Source of the DNA: Diplosphaera chodatii
Lineage: Eukaryota > Chlorophyta > Trebouxiophyceae > Prasiolales > Stichococcaceae
DNA length: 64,000 nt
Assembly: GCA_032358165.1 (NCBI GenBank)
Contig: JAALGY010000049.1
Coordinates: forward strand, 310,001-374,000
Direction of reading: 5' to 3'
Part shown: positions 1 through 11,817 of the stretch, in pieces
How the letters are laid out: every line of letters begins with the position of its first letter
Numbering within the stretch: position 1 is the first letter of the stretch
Position numbers and translations under genes: made by a program
The notes under the pieces: generated by a model
Databases searched by the model: none
Told to the model about the DNA's origin: nothing
What the model saw: the letters and a program-made list of their open reading frames with translations, nothing else

Positions 1-70
1 GCAGTCTGCAGCCATGGCGCCGCTGCTGGCGGCGGTGCAGCAGGCGGCCGAGCACATGCTGGAGCCATGA
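1..70 (+). CDS. 3' end of an unidentified gene
   Basis: The first 70 bases hold an open frame whose last residues are MAPLLAAVQQAAEHMLEP, closed by TGA at 68-70. It resembles the terminal exon of a gene entering from the left: alanine/glutamine-rich and probably helical. The ATG at 14 could be internal. Too little is visible to name a family, and no acceptor is certain because the window begins inside it. Confidence 0.4.
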   Translation, partial: QSAAMAPLLAAVQQAAEHMLEP

Positions 71-1401
71 GCGGCGCGTGATGGGCAGTGATGAGTGCGA
101 GTGGGCACAGGTTGGCAGCGGGGTTGAGCGACGTGACAGTTGAGTGCCGATAGAGCAGGCTGTACCACAGCGCTGCAGTATAGCGCGCCGATGCTGTGCC
201 GGTCACATAGGCAGCGCAAACGCACTTGATGGCAGTAATGTAGCAGGCGATGCAGCAGGCGGCAGGCGGCTGTGGCAGCCGGGGCGGGCATGGCGCAGCA
301 TGACAGGCAGCGCTCTAGGAAGCTTATTGTCAGTCGTCAGCACAGAGTGCCAGCAGCAATGGCGGCAGAGGAGTGGCGAGACAGGGTTGCTGCCGCGACA
401 CTGCCAAGGCTGCAGCAGCGTTGAGTTGGTTGTACCAAGCCGTGTGATGGTGCCGTGATCGCACACACCAGCGCAGCAGATATTCCAGCGAGGCGCGATT
501 GTCATCACGAAGATGGAAGTGCGCAGACGGGTGCGGTTGCAAGCTATCCCTCTACGGCGGCGCTGAAACTGCGGCAGTCGTGGGGAGTCTTTCATGTCAG
601 CCGGCAGGGTGGGGAGACGATGAACAATGGTTTGACCAAGAACCTCGGCAGGCAATGCCACACATACTACAGCCCCACTCACTGGGTGCTTTGGCGGCAC
701 TACAGCCAGTTGGACAATTGAACGAACGGTATTTGGAACCGCAAGATTCAGAGGGTGCAATCGAACCAGCAAAGTTGCCGCCTGCACTTCTGGTCAGTGG
801 CTGGCCTGCAGCCTTCGGGCGGCCACTTGTTGTTGGGACACCTCCTTCCCTTCATCTTCCGCTTCAGGTCCTCACTTGTCAGCGTAGGTTGTCTGTTTTG
901 TGAGCTTCGGACTCATGTTGGAAGTGGCGGTTATAAGCAAGAGTACGGACCCGCTTCTGGGCCCGCTGTGAGCTGCATGGCTCAGGATCTCGCCCATTAG
1001 CTGATCGGGTGTACCAGCAGCCGTACACAACAGCTTCGACTCAGTGAGTGCACTCCACCGGCTGCTGGTTAGCGGAGGCACAGTGTGCTCGGCTAATCTT
1101 AGCAACAGTGAAGCAGATGAAGGGAAATTAGCTCTCGCTTCACTGCATCTCTCTAGCTGACCAGGGTCATTTCAAACGCTTCAATTCGTGCATGATCAGC
1201 TCGGACCTTGAGTTTATGATCTGACGAAGAGTGGCCTTGCATCGGACCGCCCACGAGGTGGCTGCGTGCCACTACGTGCGGTTTCAGACGGTGATCACCA
1301 GGTCACACGGCTGGTGAGGCAGAGCAGGCTGAACAGCGGCAGGTGCTGCAGCACATCAAGCCTGCTTCACTAGACACCTGCGCCGGTGGACGCATGTGAG
1401 C
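71..1401. other. Intergenic stretch upstream of gamma-tubulin
   Basis: Several short frames cross this interval on both strands, but none shows a recognisable domain or splice-consistent extension. It probably holds the 3' UTR of the leftmost gene and the promoter and 5' UTR of gamma-tubulin. I see no RNA gene or mobile element in it. Confidence 0.5.
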
Positions 1402-4400
1402 ATGACGCGGGAGGTGATCAGCCTGCATGTAGGGCAGTGCGGCAACCAAATCGGCAGCGAATTTTGGAAGCGGGTGCGCGCTGCTTCGCACCTATGCTGG
1501 CTGGCACCAGCTTGCAAACCCTGCCGTGCCACTACGCCACCAGACACGCATCTCCTCACGGCCGATGCTGTGCTGACGGTTGGCCGTCCACTGCCTGCAG
1601 CTGTGTCAGGAGCATGCACTGGCTACTGACGGCACTCTGCAGGACTCCGCCGCTGAGGTGCGCCCATTAGATGACACAGCAGGGCAACAGGCAGAGCTGC
1701 ATACGTTGAAACTCGCTCGGCTGCAGCGACAGTGCCGCTCACTTTTGCTTCCACAGTGCATACAAGAACAGCACAGCTGGCTGATTGGTTGCCACAGGGC
1801 CAGGATGCCAGGGACGCTTTCTTCTCTGAGGCAGACGACGGCCGCTACACGCCGCGCGCACTGCTGTTCGACCTGGAGCCGAGGCGCGTCGACTCATACG
1901 GACCCCTCACTGCGTTCCCTTTCTGCAGCAGCGGCATTCATGTCGCTAGGGCTGATACGCACGCGTCAGGCACTTCCAGCATGGCCGCCAGCCATGCGCC
2001 ATCAAAGGCATCGATGTAGGACAACAACGACTGGCGCGCAGCACCCAGCAGCGCGCGGCGTGCGACACGTCGTGACAGTGGCTGCATGCTGGCCAGCCTT
2101 CGAGGCTGCGAGCGCCCCCGCGCCTGCTGTGCTGCAGGGTGGTGGACCGGGTGCAGGCCGAGCTGCGGGGCCTGTTCAACCCGGAGAGCGTGTACATCGC
2201 GCAGCACGGCGGCGGCGCCGGCAACAACTGGGCGTCCGGCTACGACCAGGCCGCCAAGGCCCAGGAGGACATCCTGGACATGCTCGGTGCGCAGCACATG
2301 GCAAGTTTACAATAACGGAACGCATTCTGTACATACTTTGCATGCAACCACTCTTGGGTTAGTGCTTCACCCTGCAGGCTGCGTCCCATCTGTACTGTGC
2401 ACTTGCCTGCATGTCAGTCACTCGCAGCTGCCTGCTCCAAGGCACGCCCGCAGCAACTGAGGCATGCATCCAGGACATGCCTCTGCGCTTCTGCAGTTGA
2501 CACTGCAGAGGCATCACCATCTGCACTCTACGTGCGGTTGCACACGAGGCACTTCAGCCATGATGTTGCTCCCGCTGCGGCGCGTTGCCACAGCTGACGC
2601 CCCTCCAATGTCATGTGGGTGACAACATACTGGACACGCCTTGCAGAACGGGAGGCGCGCAACAGCGACAGCCTGCAGGGCTTCCTGCTGACGCACAGCA
2701 TCGCGGGTGGCACCGGCAGCGGCATGGGCTCCCACCTGCTGGAGGCCATCGCCGATCACTTCCCCAAGGCCCTGGTGCACACCTACAGGCAAGGAATGCT
2801 GGAGGGTACAGACAGTGCTGTGGCCTGGAAGCGTCAACCTTGCTGCGAATGAGCTGGCCTGCAGTTGCCGCCACGCACCCATCCCTTGCAGGCTGCCAGC
2901 TGCAGGAGCAGAGCGCCGCCCCGTGATGCTTGGCATCAGCTTGCCCTGCTCCGCAGGAGGCCTGTAGCTTGCCCTAAACCCTGGGCCCTGCACCCGCAGC
3001 GTGTTCCCGCACCGCTCGGACGACGTGGTGGTGGAGCCCTACAACTCGGTGCTCACGCTGAAGCGCCTGAAGCACCACGCCGACGCCGTCACGGTGGGGG
3101 CACAAAACCTTACGGCAGATTCCCAGGAAAACCCTGAGCAACATGTGTGACCTGCCACCTGGACGAAATTATATGGTGTCAGGCAGGGTTGCGGGCACCT
3201 TTGCAGCCAGGTGAAGCCGTACCCAGGGCATGGGCCCACGGGCGGTGCAGGGTGTGCAGCCTGCGACCGCACAAGCATGGGGTGGGGTGCATCTGGTTAG
3301 CTGCAGCCTTCCCGCTGCCCGACACCGGGAGATGCTGCTGCCCCAGGTGCTGGACAACCCGGCGCTGGACGCCATCGCCAGCCAGCAGCTGGGGCACGCC
3401 ACCCCCAGCGTGGACCAGATGAACAGCCTCGCGGCTCTGGCGATGGCGGCGACCACAGCCACGCTGCGCTTCCCTGGTGCTGTGCATTCCTGCACCCTGC
3501 AGCTGAAATCTTGACGAGTCAGCATGCACTCTCCACACAGCATGCATACTGCATGTGACCCAGCAGCAATGTGTGACCAGCTTCATTTGCGCATGGCTCG
3601 ACACTGCAGGAGGTGATTTGCCCAGGAAATGGCTGTTTTGCTGCAGGGCCGCTGCACAACAGCATGGCGGATGTGCTGGCGCCGCTCATCCCGGCGCCCT
3701 TCGCGCACTTCCTGCTGGCCTCCGCCGCGCCGCTGTCCGACAAGGTACAAGCCCTCACTTGCTCCTGGACTGTCCCTGCTGGCGTGCCCAGAAGCCATCT
3801 CTCAGGTGCAGCCTGCAAGCAGCCTGAGACTAGCTGGACAGGCTGGGTGCAGGGGTGACGCGGCGTGCGCATGGCCAGCACACAGTGGGGCCAGCTGGAT
3901 GCAGGGAAGGATCTGTGCATGTTCCTGCACCGCAGGTGCGGGCCAGCAGCGTGCCGGACGTCATGCAGCGGCTGCTGGCGCGCGGCAACTGCTTCGCCAG
4001 TCCCGGGCTGCGGGACAAGGCCACAGCAAAAGCGCCGCCGCCCCCGCGGCTGCTGGGCGCCGTGGACATCCTGCAGGTGCGGTCTGCACAGCTTATGCGT
4101 CCTGTTTTTGATAGCATGTTGAGCCTGCACCATCCTTGCAGCATGCCAAGCCCTGTCTTGACAGCACATAGAATTGCGGTGAGTAAGCAGCATGGGACCC
4201 TTGTGTGTGATATGTACATGGACGTCCCTCGCAGAAGCACGTGCCCAGCATGTGGCTGCACGACACAGCCAGAGTGGCCAACCAGAAGCCACCAGAAGCC
4301 CCCAGAAACCCCTAGAAGCGCATGCCTATCATGTGGCTGTTCTGCATGCTACAGGGCGAGGTGGACCTGGCGGGGTGGCACAAGGGGCTGGCGCGGCTGC

Positions 4401-5366
4401 GGGAGAGCAGCAGCAGGCCCTCCTTTGCATTCCCGCACGCGGAGCTGCAGGTGGGTCCTCGCCACATTGCTATGATCAGACACCTGCAGGTGCAATCTCT
4501 GCCGCAACCTCATAGCAGGCCGGCGCATCGATGACATCATGTCTTTGGGTGCCAATCAACGGTCAAGCCAGCCAGCAACCCTAGTGAGTGATGCGCCTTG
4601 ATGTCTTTTCGGCTAGCTGCATAGCTCGTCGAGGTTATAGGTGGTTGCCTGTATCTAGATGGAACGTCCGCCACGCTGGCAATAATGAAAATTGTGCTTC
4701 CTGCTGCAGCTGGTGCACGCGCGGGCCTCGCCGTACCTGAAGCAGAGGCACAGGGTCAGCGGCGCGATGCTGGCCAACTCGACGGCGGTGCGCCACATCT
4801 TCGACCGCACCCTGGGCCTGTACGACCGGCTCATGGAGCGCAAGGTGGGCGCAGGGTTTGAGGGGTGTTGGGTGTTGTTTTATCCTTCATTTTCTGACAA
4901 AAATAGCAGCACGGGTTGCAGCAGGGACTGCAGCGCACTCATGGCGATGCACAGGCGGCTGATGCACGAGAGTGCTGCAGTAGTCTTGGTAGCATGCTGA
5001 GCGCGGGCGGCATCCCAAAGCGCCGACAGGCGCAGAGCCTGCACGCCTCACAGGGCTGTGTTTCCTGTTGCATCCACAAACGGGTCTCGAACATTAGGTT
5101 TGATGTACACCATGCGCAGGGCCAAAGTTTCTGCTCACCTTTGCATCTGCTGCTCTACCCACCCGCTGCTGAGCACCTTGACCAACACGATCAACATTCT
5201 GTCTCTGCAGGCGTTCGTGTCGGAGTATGAGAAGTTCCCCATGTTTTCGAGTGGCGAGGGGCGCCGCCGCATCGCCAACCTGGACGAGTTTGACGAGTCC
5301 CGGGAGGAGGTCGCGTCGCTGTCGGCGGCGTACAAGAGCTTCGAGTCCGCAGCGGAGCCAAAATGA
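1402..5366 (+). CDS. TUBG: Gamma-tubulin, 12 exons
   Basis: Gamma-tubulin is the GTP-binding core of the ring complex that nucleates microtubules at basal bodies and spindle poles. Exons: 1402-1473, 1601-1657, 1798-1883, 2138-2286, 2647-2788, 3000-3093, 3347-3476, 3647-3744, 3936-4076, 4355-4450, 4710-4844, 5211-5366. All phases close, giving 451 aa, which is the usual length of the family. The start reads [18 protein letters not shown] (nucleotide-binding loop 1); [12 protein letters not shown] follows, then the tubulin signature with the gamma-specific form [10 protein letters not shown] near residue 140. The N-terminal GTPase, middle domain and C-terminal helices ([11 protein letters not shown], then YEKFPMF) all align in order. 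Two introns appear to use GC donors (at 1884 and 2789). The identification is secure; the third exon/intron boundary is the least certain. Confidence 0.97.
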
Positions 5367-5902
5367 ACGGCGGATTGCAAGCGCCAACTTTCAGCAGATC
5401 GACGGCATCTAGCATCGGCATAGCATATGTATATGGGGCGGTGCAATCGTGTCGCTGTTGTGCGGTTCTGCATATGCCTTTGCGGCGCATGCAGAGTTAC
5501 CCGTAGCTATGGGGCATCACCGTCTCAGATGCTCATTAGTGTACCTCGTGTCTCAATAGCATAGACACCAAGGTGGATGTGGTTGTAGTGTCATCAACAA
5601 GCACATAGCAAGCAATAGCAAGTGCAGTCTTCAGTCAGCTACTCATCAGCTTGCAAACAGATTGCAAGATAGTTCAACACCTTGGCAACGGTTCATCGGC
5701 TACAGTTCATTTTCATCCCAGCAAATCATCAGTCTGTTGCCATGCAAGACTGGTGCATGACCCTTCGCAATCTTAGAAGCCTTCCCACACGAATGTTTTA
5801 GCACAGTACAGCGCCCTCCTCGAATTGTACTGACAGGTGAATCACTGGTCCGTTCAGATTGCAGATCACGCTGCCTGCTGTGTCTGCTGGTTATCATCCA
5901 TG
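5367..5902. other. Convergent intergenic region
   Basis: This lies between the stop codons of the plus-strand gamma-tubulin gene and the minus-strand rhodanese gene, so it should contain both 3' UTRs. I see no coding exon, repeat or RNA gene here. Confidence 0.5.
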
Positions 5903-7937
5903 TCAGTCGGCTCGCTGACATGCGCCTCGATTAATCAGCGACCGTGTCGGCCGCTGGATGAACATCATCTGACAGTGACACAGCACATGCAGCACTGGAG
6001 AATCTGAACCTTGGCAGCGCACCACGGAGGGGGTGCGGCCGATGCCCGTGGCGTCGTACCGCCCGTCGAACGGCAGCTCGGCCAGGCGCCAGCCGTAGAT
6101 GCCGTGCTTCAGGTGCGCCACCTGCGCATCAGCACCCACCCACCTGCTGACTGCTTCGTCGTGCTGGTGCGCTTCCTGAACCGTTTTGTTTCTTTTGGTG
6201 AACTCAGCCGCGAAACAGGACGCTGAGCACGCTGCAGTTCAGCATGCGAGCGAGCACGCAAGCCGAGATGGGCTTGCCTAATGGGCTACTACCACAGGGC
6301 GAGATAAACACCGACTGCAGAGCTGCTGCTCAGTGGCGCTATGTCAGCACCTTTTCCCAGGGGAAGCCGCTGTCGGGGTCCGCAAGCAGGTTGTACGCCA
6401 CCTTGAGCGAGCAGCTGATCTTGCCGTGCGGGAAGTCTTCGCTAGAGATGAGCGTGCCTGCGGCAGGGGAATGCAGCATCTACGGCTGCTTCCACCTGAC
6501 AGCCGTGGATGCATGCCTGCACATGCGCAGTGCCCGCATCAGCTTCTGGCGGCGCCCGCTTGGCGACGACCACACTCTGGCGCACCTCCAATGTCGCACA
6601 TCAGGATGACGCCCCGGTCGCCTGCACAACACGCCCGTCACATCAGTCGCACGAGACCGGCATCAGTGCGCAGGGGTCCAGATGATGAGGCTACCTTGAA
6701 GAAGCACCTGATGTCCCAAGCAGAACGGTCTGCAAGAACTCTGTGCATTTTGGACATGATCCAATTAACTCAAGCAAGCCCAAAATGGCTGGCACACACA
6801 GACTGGAAGCGAGGACAGCCTCTGCAGCATCCCCACAACATGCGGCAAGCAACAGCAGCCCTGGGCACTGCTGCCGTCCAGTGGCCGAGCCCACCTGCGG
6901 CGGCGCGCAGGTCCTGCAGGAAGGCCTCGTTGGTCTCCACCGGCTTGACGCCCATGCTGCTGAAGCACGCCGCCCGGATCCACGCCTTTACGTCCGCGCG
7001 CTTCAGGTCCGTCTGCAGTTGAGACGACAGACAGGACATCGTCACACAGTCAACTTGCATCTAGACACCGCAGTGTGGATAGTGGGTGCATGCCTGCAGG
7101 CTGCGGTGCCTGCGTGCGTCTGCAGGCGGGCGTGCTTTGTTGGACAAGCAAGGAGTGCGTCATGCTAGTCCTACATCGAGCTTAAGGCTTTGCACAGCAA
7201 GTGACTACCTCCTTGTACAGCTGCACGTTGACGGCGCCCTGCGGGTGCGACTCTGCAAAGCGCGACGCCGGGCGCAGGTCGATCAGCACCCAGCCGCCGG
7301 ACTGCACCATGTCGGCCGCCTCCAGCGGCGGCGTGCTCTCAAGCACCTGCATGTGCAGCGTTGCGGGTGTGAGCACCTCATCGAGATGCTTACGACGTGT
7401 AGCAAAGGGTCGAGGCGGCTACCATGGTGCACGTGTGCGGTGTGGCCCTTGCTAGGCTTGTAATTTCAGGGTTTCCATTGCATGTTGGCACCTGGCTGGT
7501 GAGGAAACCTTGCATGGTGGGCCAGGGCGTGCGTCGCTCCGTCCAGCTGCGCTCCCGGTCCAGCTGCGCCTGATGACACGCATGCAGCTTTGTTGATCAC
7601 CGCATACAACAGCGAGTGCCAGGCAATAGGAGAGCAACAGGCGGGAGAGCCTCCTGCGTGTTGAGGCCTCGCTGCTGGCTGGGGTTCGGACCTGCCAGAA
7701 CAGGTCCCCTGGCTTGTGAAGACCGTGCGACACTGCTGCGTGTTGCAGCAGAGCTTCCATGAAAGTGCCTGCAAGACGGCAACATCTGATCGGACGCTGC
7801 CTGGCATGGCGCCGCACCTGCCCAACCCCTCCGGATGCTGCGGCCACAGAGGGTGCCGGCAATCGCGGCCGCAGCCGTGCCGCTGTGCATGGCGCCTGGG
7901 GTACCGATGGCACTGTCATTGCACCTGCCAGGCGCAT
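5903..7937 (-). CDS. Rhodanese-domain protein, probably plastid-targeted
   Basis: Single rhodanese-like domain protein of the plant STR type. Supported exons, in transcript order: 7209-7346 (LIDLRPASRFAESHPQGAVN, the start of the domain), 6895-7012, 6586-6621 (active-site strand VILMCDIGG, supplying the cysteine), 6351-6457 and 5903-6121 (HGIYGWRLAELPFDG, the terminal strand and helix). All phases between these exons close. Upstream, 7692-7937 begins with a basic, Ser/Ala-rich segment resembling a chloroplast transit peptide, and it can splice in phase to 7346. A shorter first exon ending near 7836 is also possible, so the start is unresolved. The loop after the cysteine is CDIGGTL rather than the classical CxxGxR, so sulfurtransferase activity is uncertain. 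The last exon may run on as non-conserved sequence after TPSVVR. Confidence 0.75.
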
Positions 7938-8832
7938 CAGTCCCTCAGACGACCAGCTGTGCTGAAGTCCCCCTGGTGGTGTGGGGCAACCAGCACGGGG
8001 CCATGTTCCCTTGCAGCCTTACACAAGGCGCAATCGTCCTACGAAGTTCTGTCATGAGACCAGCGTTATGCAGGCCTGTTTCTGATCTCATCGTCGATTT
8101 GTTCGCGAGCAGCGGTCGCAACGCAGGAGGCCGTGACCCATTGAGCATCACTCTTGCAAGATGCACCCGTCTCGGTGTCGCATACGCTACTTTATCAATC
8201 CCTCGTCATCAGAGTACCAGCATGAGGTTCTGGACAGGCTCAAGTGCGTGAGGCAGCAGCTGCACCTGCATGATTGGGCACTGGGACCCGCTGTGTCTGC
8301 AGCGTGCTTGTTGCCATGTTCGCGGCTGAGCGTGACTGACTGCGGTTTTCAACGTCGTAAGAGACAAGCCACTCCAGTTTCCGACGCCGGCGGGATGTTT
8401 GCGGGATGCTGACGCGCTGGTTAGGCGGACAAGAGATCCGGATCTCATCGCAGGGATCACAACCACAGCTGACGTGGAAGGAAGTTTGCATGCTGTGCTG
8501 AGTGCTCAGTACTGAGCCTGTTCATATATGGTTCGGGCGTTCGATTCTTTACAATTTGCCTGCAGACCGTCATCATGCCCAGCTTTGACCAGCGCCACGG
8601 GCGTTCGATTCTTTACAATTTGCCTGCAGACCGTCATCATGCCCAGCTTTGACCAGCGCCACGGTTCCGCTCAAAGAGATGGTACAGTTTCAAACTACGT
8701 CCGGTCCGCAGATCCCATCCAGGGAGTGGGAGGCCGGGGAGCGTCCCGAGCAGCATCAGGGATCAATGCCCTGCAGACGCATCTTGCTGCGGCAGCTGCA
8801 GATCGTGATCGCGCGGAGACTCGTGGCAGCAG
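7938..8832. other. Intergenic region between two minus-strand genes
   Basis: This should contain the promoter of the rhodanese gene and the 3' UTR of VPS2. No coding exon is convincing: a short plus-strand frame near 8161 has no recognisable domain. The only structural feature is the 64-bp tandem duplication listed separately. Confidence 0.5.
8535..8664. repeat. 64-bp direct tandem duplication
   Basis: The segment beginning GGGCGTTCGATTCTTTACAA is present twice head to tail with a period of 64 bases (second copy from 8599) and no difference that I can see. It sits just downstream of the VPS2 stop codon. Perfect identity suggests a recent duplication; an assembly artefact is the alternative. 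Confidence 0.9.
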
Positions 8833-11354
8833 CTACGACCGCCGCAACGCGTTGAGCCGCTCCTGCAGGTCGTCGTCTATGCCATCGCCGCCGCCACCAG
8901 TGCTCTCCGGCACGCCCATACCGCCGCCGCCGCCGCCGCCGCCGGGCGGGGGCCCTCCATGCGGGGCCCCTCCATGCGGCCCTCCTGCAGCAAGATATCG
9001 CCCTGGCATCAGCCATTTCCTTATGTGAGCAGTCGGCCGGGCGGGGGCATGGCTCGGGACATGGCCTGCTCTTCATTAGGAGCCCGCTGACTTGGGGAAA
9101 TGCTCCTGCCTACTGGCTGGTGCTACGCTGTTGTCAGCAGCGTGTGAGCAGGCCAGTGCCACGTGAGCGCTGCTAATGTTTTGCGGCAAACAAGGGGCCC
9201 ACCTGGAGGGGGCCCCCCCCGGGGTGCTGGCGGCAGCCCGCCGCCGCCCACCGACTCCCCGATCGCCTGCGGCGCCGCTTCCTGAACACACACCGTGCCC
9301 TGTCAGTTCGGTGCTGCAGCACGGGTCTGCGCATCGTGGCTCCAGAGTCTCTGTTGACAGCGGCATGCATGACGCAGGCGCTCCCACTCGTGTGGCAGCT
9401 GCTGTATCAGCGCCTCCGGCGCAGCCAGGACACTGTCAGCAGAGAGGCTGGCCAGGGTGTTACACCGAATCTGCACCAGTCACAGCATATCACAGCGAAC
9501 AAGAGAGCGGCCAACCTGCTCCACCGACTGCGCGGCCTTGGCGCCCGGCGCGTGCAGCAGCGTGCTGTTCAGGTCGATGCCGATCTCGTCCAGCACCGAG
9601 TTCACCAGCTCCTCGGTCTCCCCCTCCTCGTCCTCCCCCTGCGGTGGAGAGCATGTACATCAGGGGGGTGGTCGACTCAGGTAACCTGAGAGACTTTACA
9701 AAACACTTCACCTACGACGGCAGCCGGTGCTCCGGCGCTGTGCTGTCATGCTTCATGCCAAGCGCCACCAGCCAGCTCTGCTTGCCAGCATGCCATACCC
9801 AATGGCTTCCGATTTGTGATGCTATCAGGTGCCTGCTCACCTCGAAGGCGTCATCGATGGCATCGCCCATGACATCGGACGTCATCTCCATGCGCTCATT
9901 TTGCATCTCGAAGTCGCGCATGATCTTCTGCAGCGCCGGCATATTCATCTGCCGGTTCATCGCCCCCATCGCCTGCCACATACAGACATTTGCAGCGTGA
10001 GAGGGTTTCCGGCGGGACTGCTGGCACAAGTGCTACCAATGCACTCATCCTCGCGCTTCAGACCAGACCCCGGGGAGTAGCAACCAAGCTGCATGGTGCG
10101 CAGAAGATGTCGTGACGAACGCTCACCCGTGTGGCGCCTCGCATCGCCTCTGACATTGCTTGTGTCGACTTCAACGTCTGCACGAAGACGAGCACCAGCT
10201 GTGAGTGACGTACATGGACACCTGCGCAGCTGCCCCAGCATGCGCCTCCATCCAAAGGACGACGTCGCGCATACCACAGTGCCGCGAAAGTGCGGGACTT
10301 GAAACTCACCGCCATGCGTAATGACACCGCCTGCAGCTGTGATTTGAGCTGGTACATCTTGGTGATGGCGTGCCGGTTGCGCACCAGCGACTTGGCCATC
10401 ACCTTCACAGACTCCTGCACGTCGGCAGCAACAAGCTGGTCTTGCAGGGCCAAAGCCGCGCTACGCCATGAGCACTGTTGCCAGGTGTTTGAATCCCTAC
10501 AGTTTACGGCCGATGCAAGCGCATGTGGCCCAGCCAGGGTGCTGCCGCCAGGCCCTTGCAGCGGCGGGCGGCGGCGCGCGCACCATCTGGTTGGCCTTGG
10601 CCATCTTTTTTATCTCGGTGATGAGCTTTTTGTCCTGGTTCTGCAGCCCCATGCGCTCGCGGTCCAGCTCCCGGACCGCCTTGTCCAGCATGCGCTTGTT
10701 CTCCCGCAGCAGCTCTGCGGTTTGACAAACACCAACGAGTCGGACGCTTGCCTTTCAACACTGTAGAGCACGCCCACCCTGAAGTGCTCACGGTCCAGCC
10801 CCGGATCGCCTTGTCCTGCATGTGTCTGTTCTCGCACAGCGGCTCTGCGGCGTGACAAGGCTGCCACCATGTCACAGGCTCTGCTTCAGCTGCCATGAAC
10901 CGGGCACGCCCAGAAACGCCTGCGGTCTAGCGAGACCTCCCCGGCCGCATGTGTTTGTTTCACGGAGCAGCTTCACAGGGGCGGGGAATACGGGGGACGG
11001 TTAGACTCAGCTTCATACAGCATCCTGAGCGCTAGCCTGATCCACTTGCGGACTTGCCGCCGTTCCCTCTGCGGCGTGATCTGTCTATGCCCGCAGCTCT
11101 CCTAGCAAGGACCGCTGATGCATCGCCGAGCCAGATCAGGGCAGCGGGGCTGATAGAATGGGACGCTTGCACCTTGCGGCTGGTTGACACCCCGAAGAGC
11201 CTTCGCTGAGCCGCACACAGCTCACAGCGGCGTTCATTTGGATGTTCTCGCCGAGAGGGCGCTTCCGTAAAGATTGTTTCCTAACCCTGCACGCTGTACA
11301 GATATCAGGTTGCTCACCTGCAGGCGTCTTTTTTTTCTTGAACAGGAACGCCAT
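8833..11354 (-). CDS. VPS2: ESCRT-III subunit VPS2/CHMP2
   Basis: VPS2 forms the outer ESCRT-III filament and recruits the VPS4 ATPase for membrane scission at endosomes and in cytokinesis. Exons in transcript order: 11318-11354, 10584-10714, 10310-10414, 10127-10177, 9841-9972, 9516-9638, 9203-9281, 8833-8984. Phases close at 269 aa. The sequence begins MAFLFKKKKTPA, then a basic helical core (ENKRMLDKAVRELDRER, LKSTQAMSEAMRGATR, MNRQMNMPALQKIMRDFE), the acidic helix EDEEGETEELVNSVLDE and a C-terminal MIM1 motif DDLQERLNALRRS for VPS4 MIT-domain binding. It matches the VPS2.1 class rather than VPS2.2/2.3. An unusual Gly/Pro/His-rich linker encoded by the last two exons (with a run of nine glycines) separates the core from MIM1. 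Intron 1 holds decayed copies of exon 2. Confidence 0.95.
10784..10850 (-). pseudogene. Decayed copy of VPS2 exon 2 in intron 1
   Basis: Read on the minus strand, this 67-nt block aligns with the 5' half of VPS2 exon 2 and its acceptor (10653-10720), at roughly 85% identity by eye with one single-base gap. It still shows an AG acceptor followed by a frame resembling the RMLDKAVRELDRE region. The gap shifts the frame, so it cannot substitute for exon 2. A weaker second relic lies at about 10922-10978. Confidence 0.7.
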
Positions 11355-11817
11355 GGCTGCCGGCGACACCAGCCGCTTGCGTTGCTGGCGGTGTGCCTCA
11401 CTGGCCTAGAGTGTGGAGTCCTGTGCCAAATCTGCGCAAGCTCGGCGTGCCGCTTTGATGGCGGTAGTCAAATCCACTGCTTCAGAAGCGTGCTGTCAAA
11501 GCAATGCTGCTTGGCAATCCTACGCGAGGTTGTCTCAGATTGGGTCAGATTGACCTCAGAAACCTATGGACAATCCAAGTACCAGGCGCTCCACCACTGA
11601 CACAGCCGTTACAGGACTTCTTGCAGTTTGCAAACAGAGTAAGCGCAGACACCAGAATGCCGCAGGCGCTGCAGTGCTCGTCAGCTTCCGATACCTCGCT
11701 GCAGCCTGCCCTGTAGCAACAAAAATCCTGGGATCTGCATGTTGCTGTGCTCTGCGGGTGCACACCCTGACCTGCACGCTATTTCAGCAAGCTCAGCCAT
11801 ACAAACAGCCAGCTATC
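11355..11817. promoter_or_regulatory. Shared promoter region of VPS2 and PSB27
   Basis: The two genes diverge from this 463-bp interval, which must hold both promoters and 5' UTRs. I do not see a clear TATA box at a fixed distance from either start. An open frame runs through it into PSB27 on the plus strand, but homology begins only at the ATG at 11818. Confidence 0.6.

Noticed and set aside
8528..9028. A 166-codon plus-strand gene
   Set aside because: It crosses the tandem duplication and then runs antisense to the final exon of VPS2; no homology or splice support.
11566..11817. Extending PSB27 upstream along the open frame that begins before 11818
   Set aside because: The ATG at 11818 starts a typical plastid transit peptide; upstream residues have no homology and the interval must hold the promoter.
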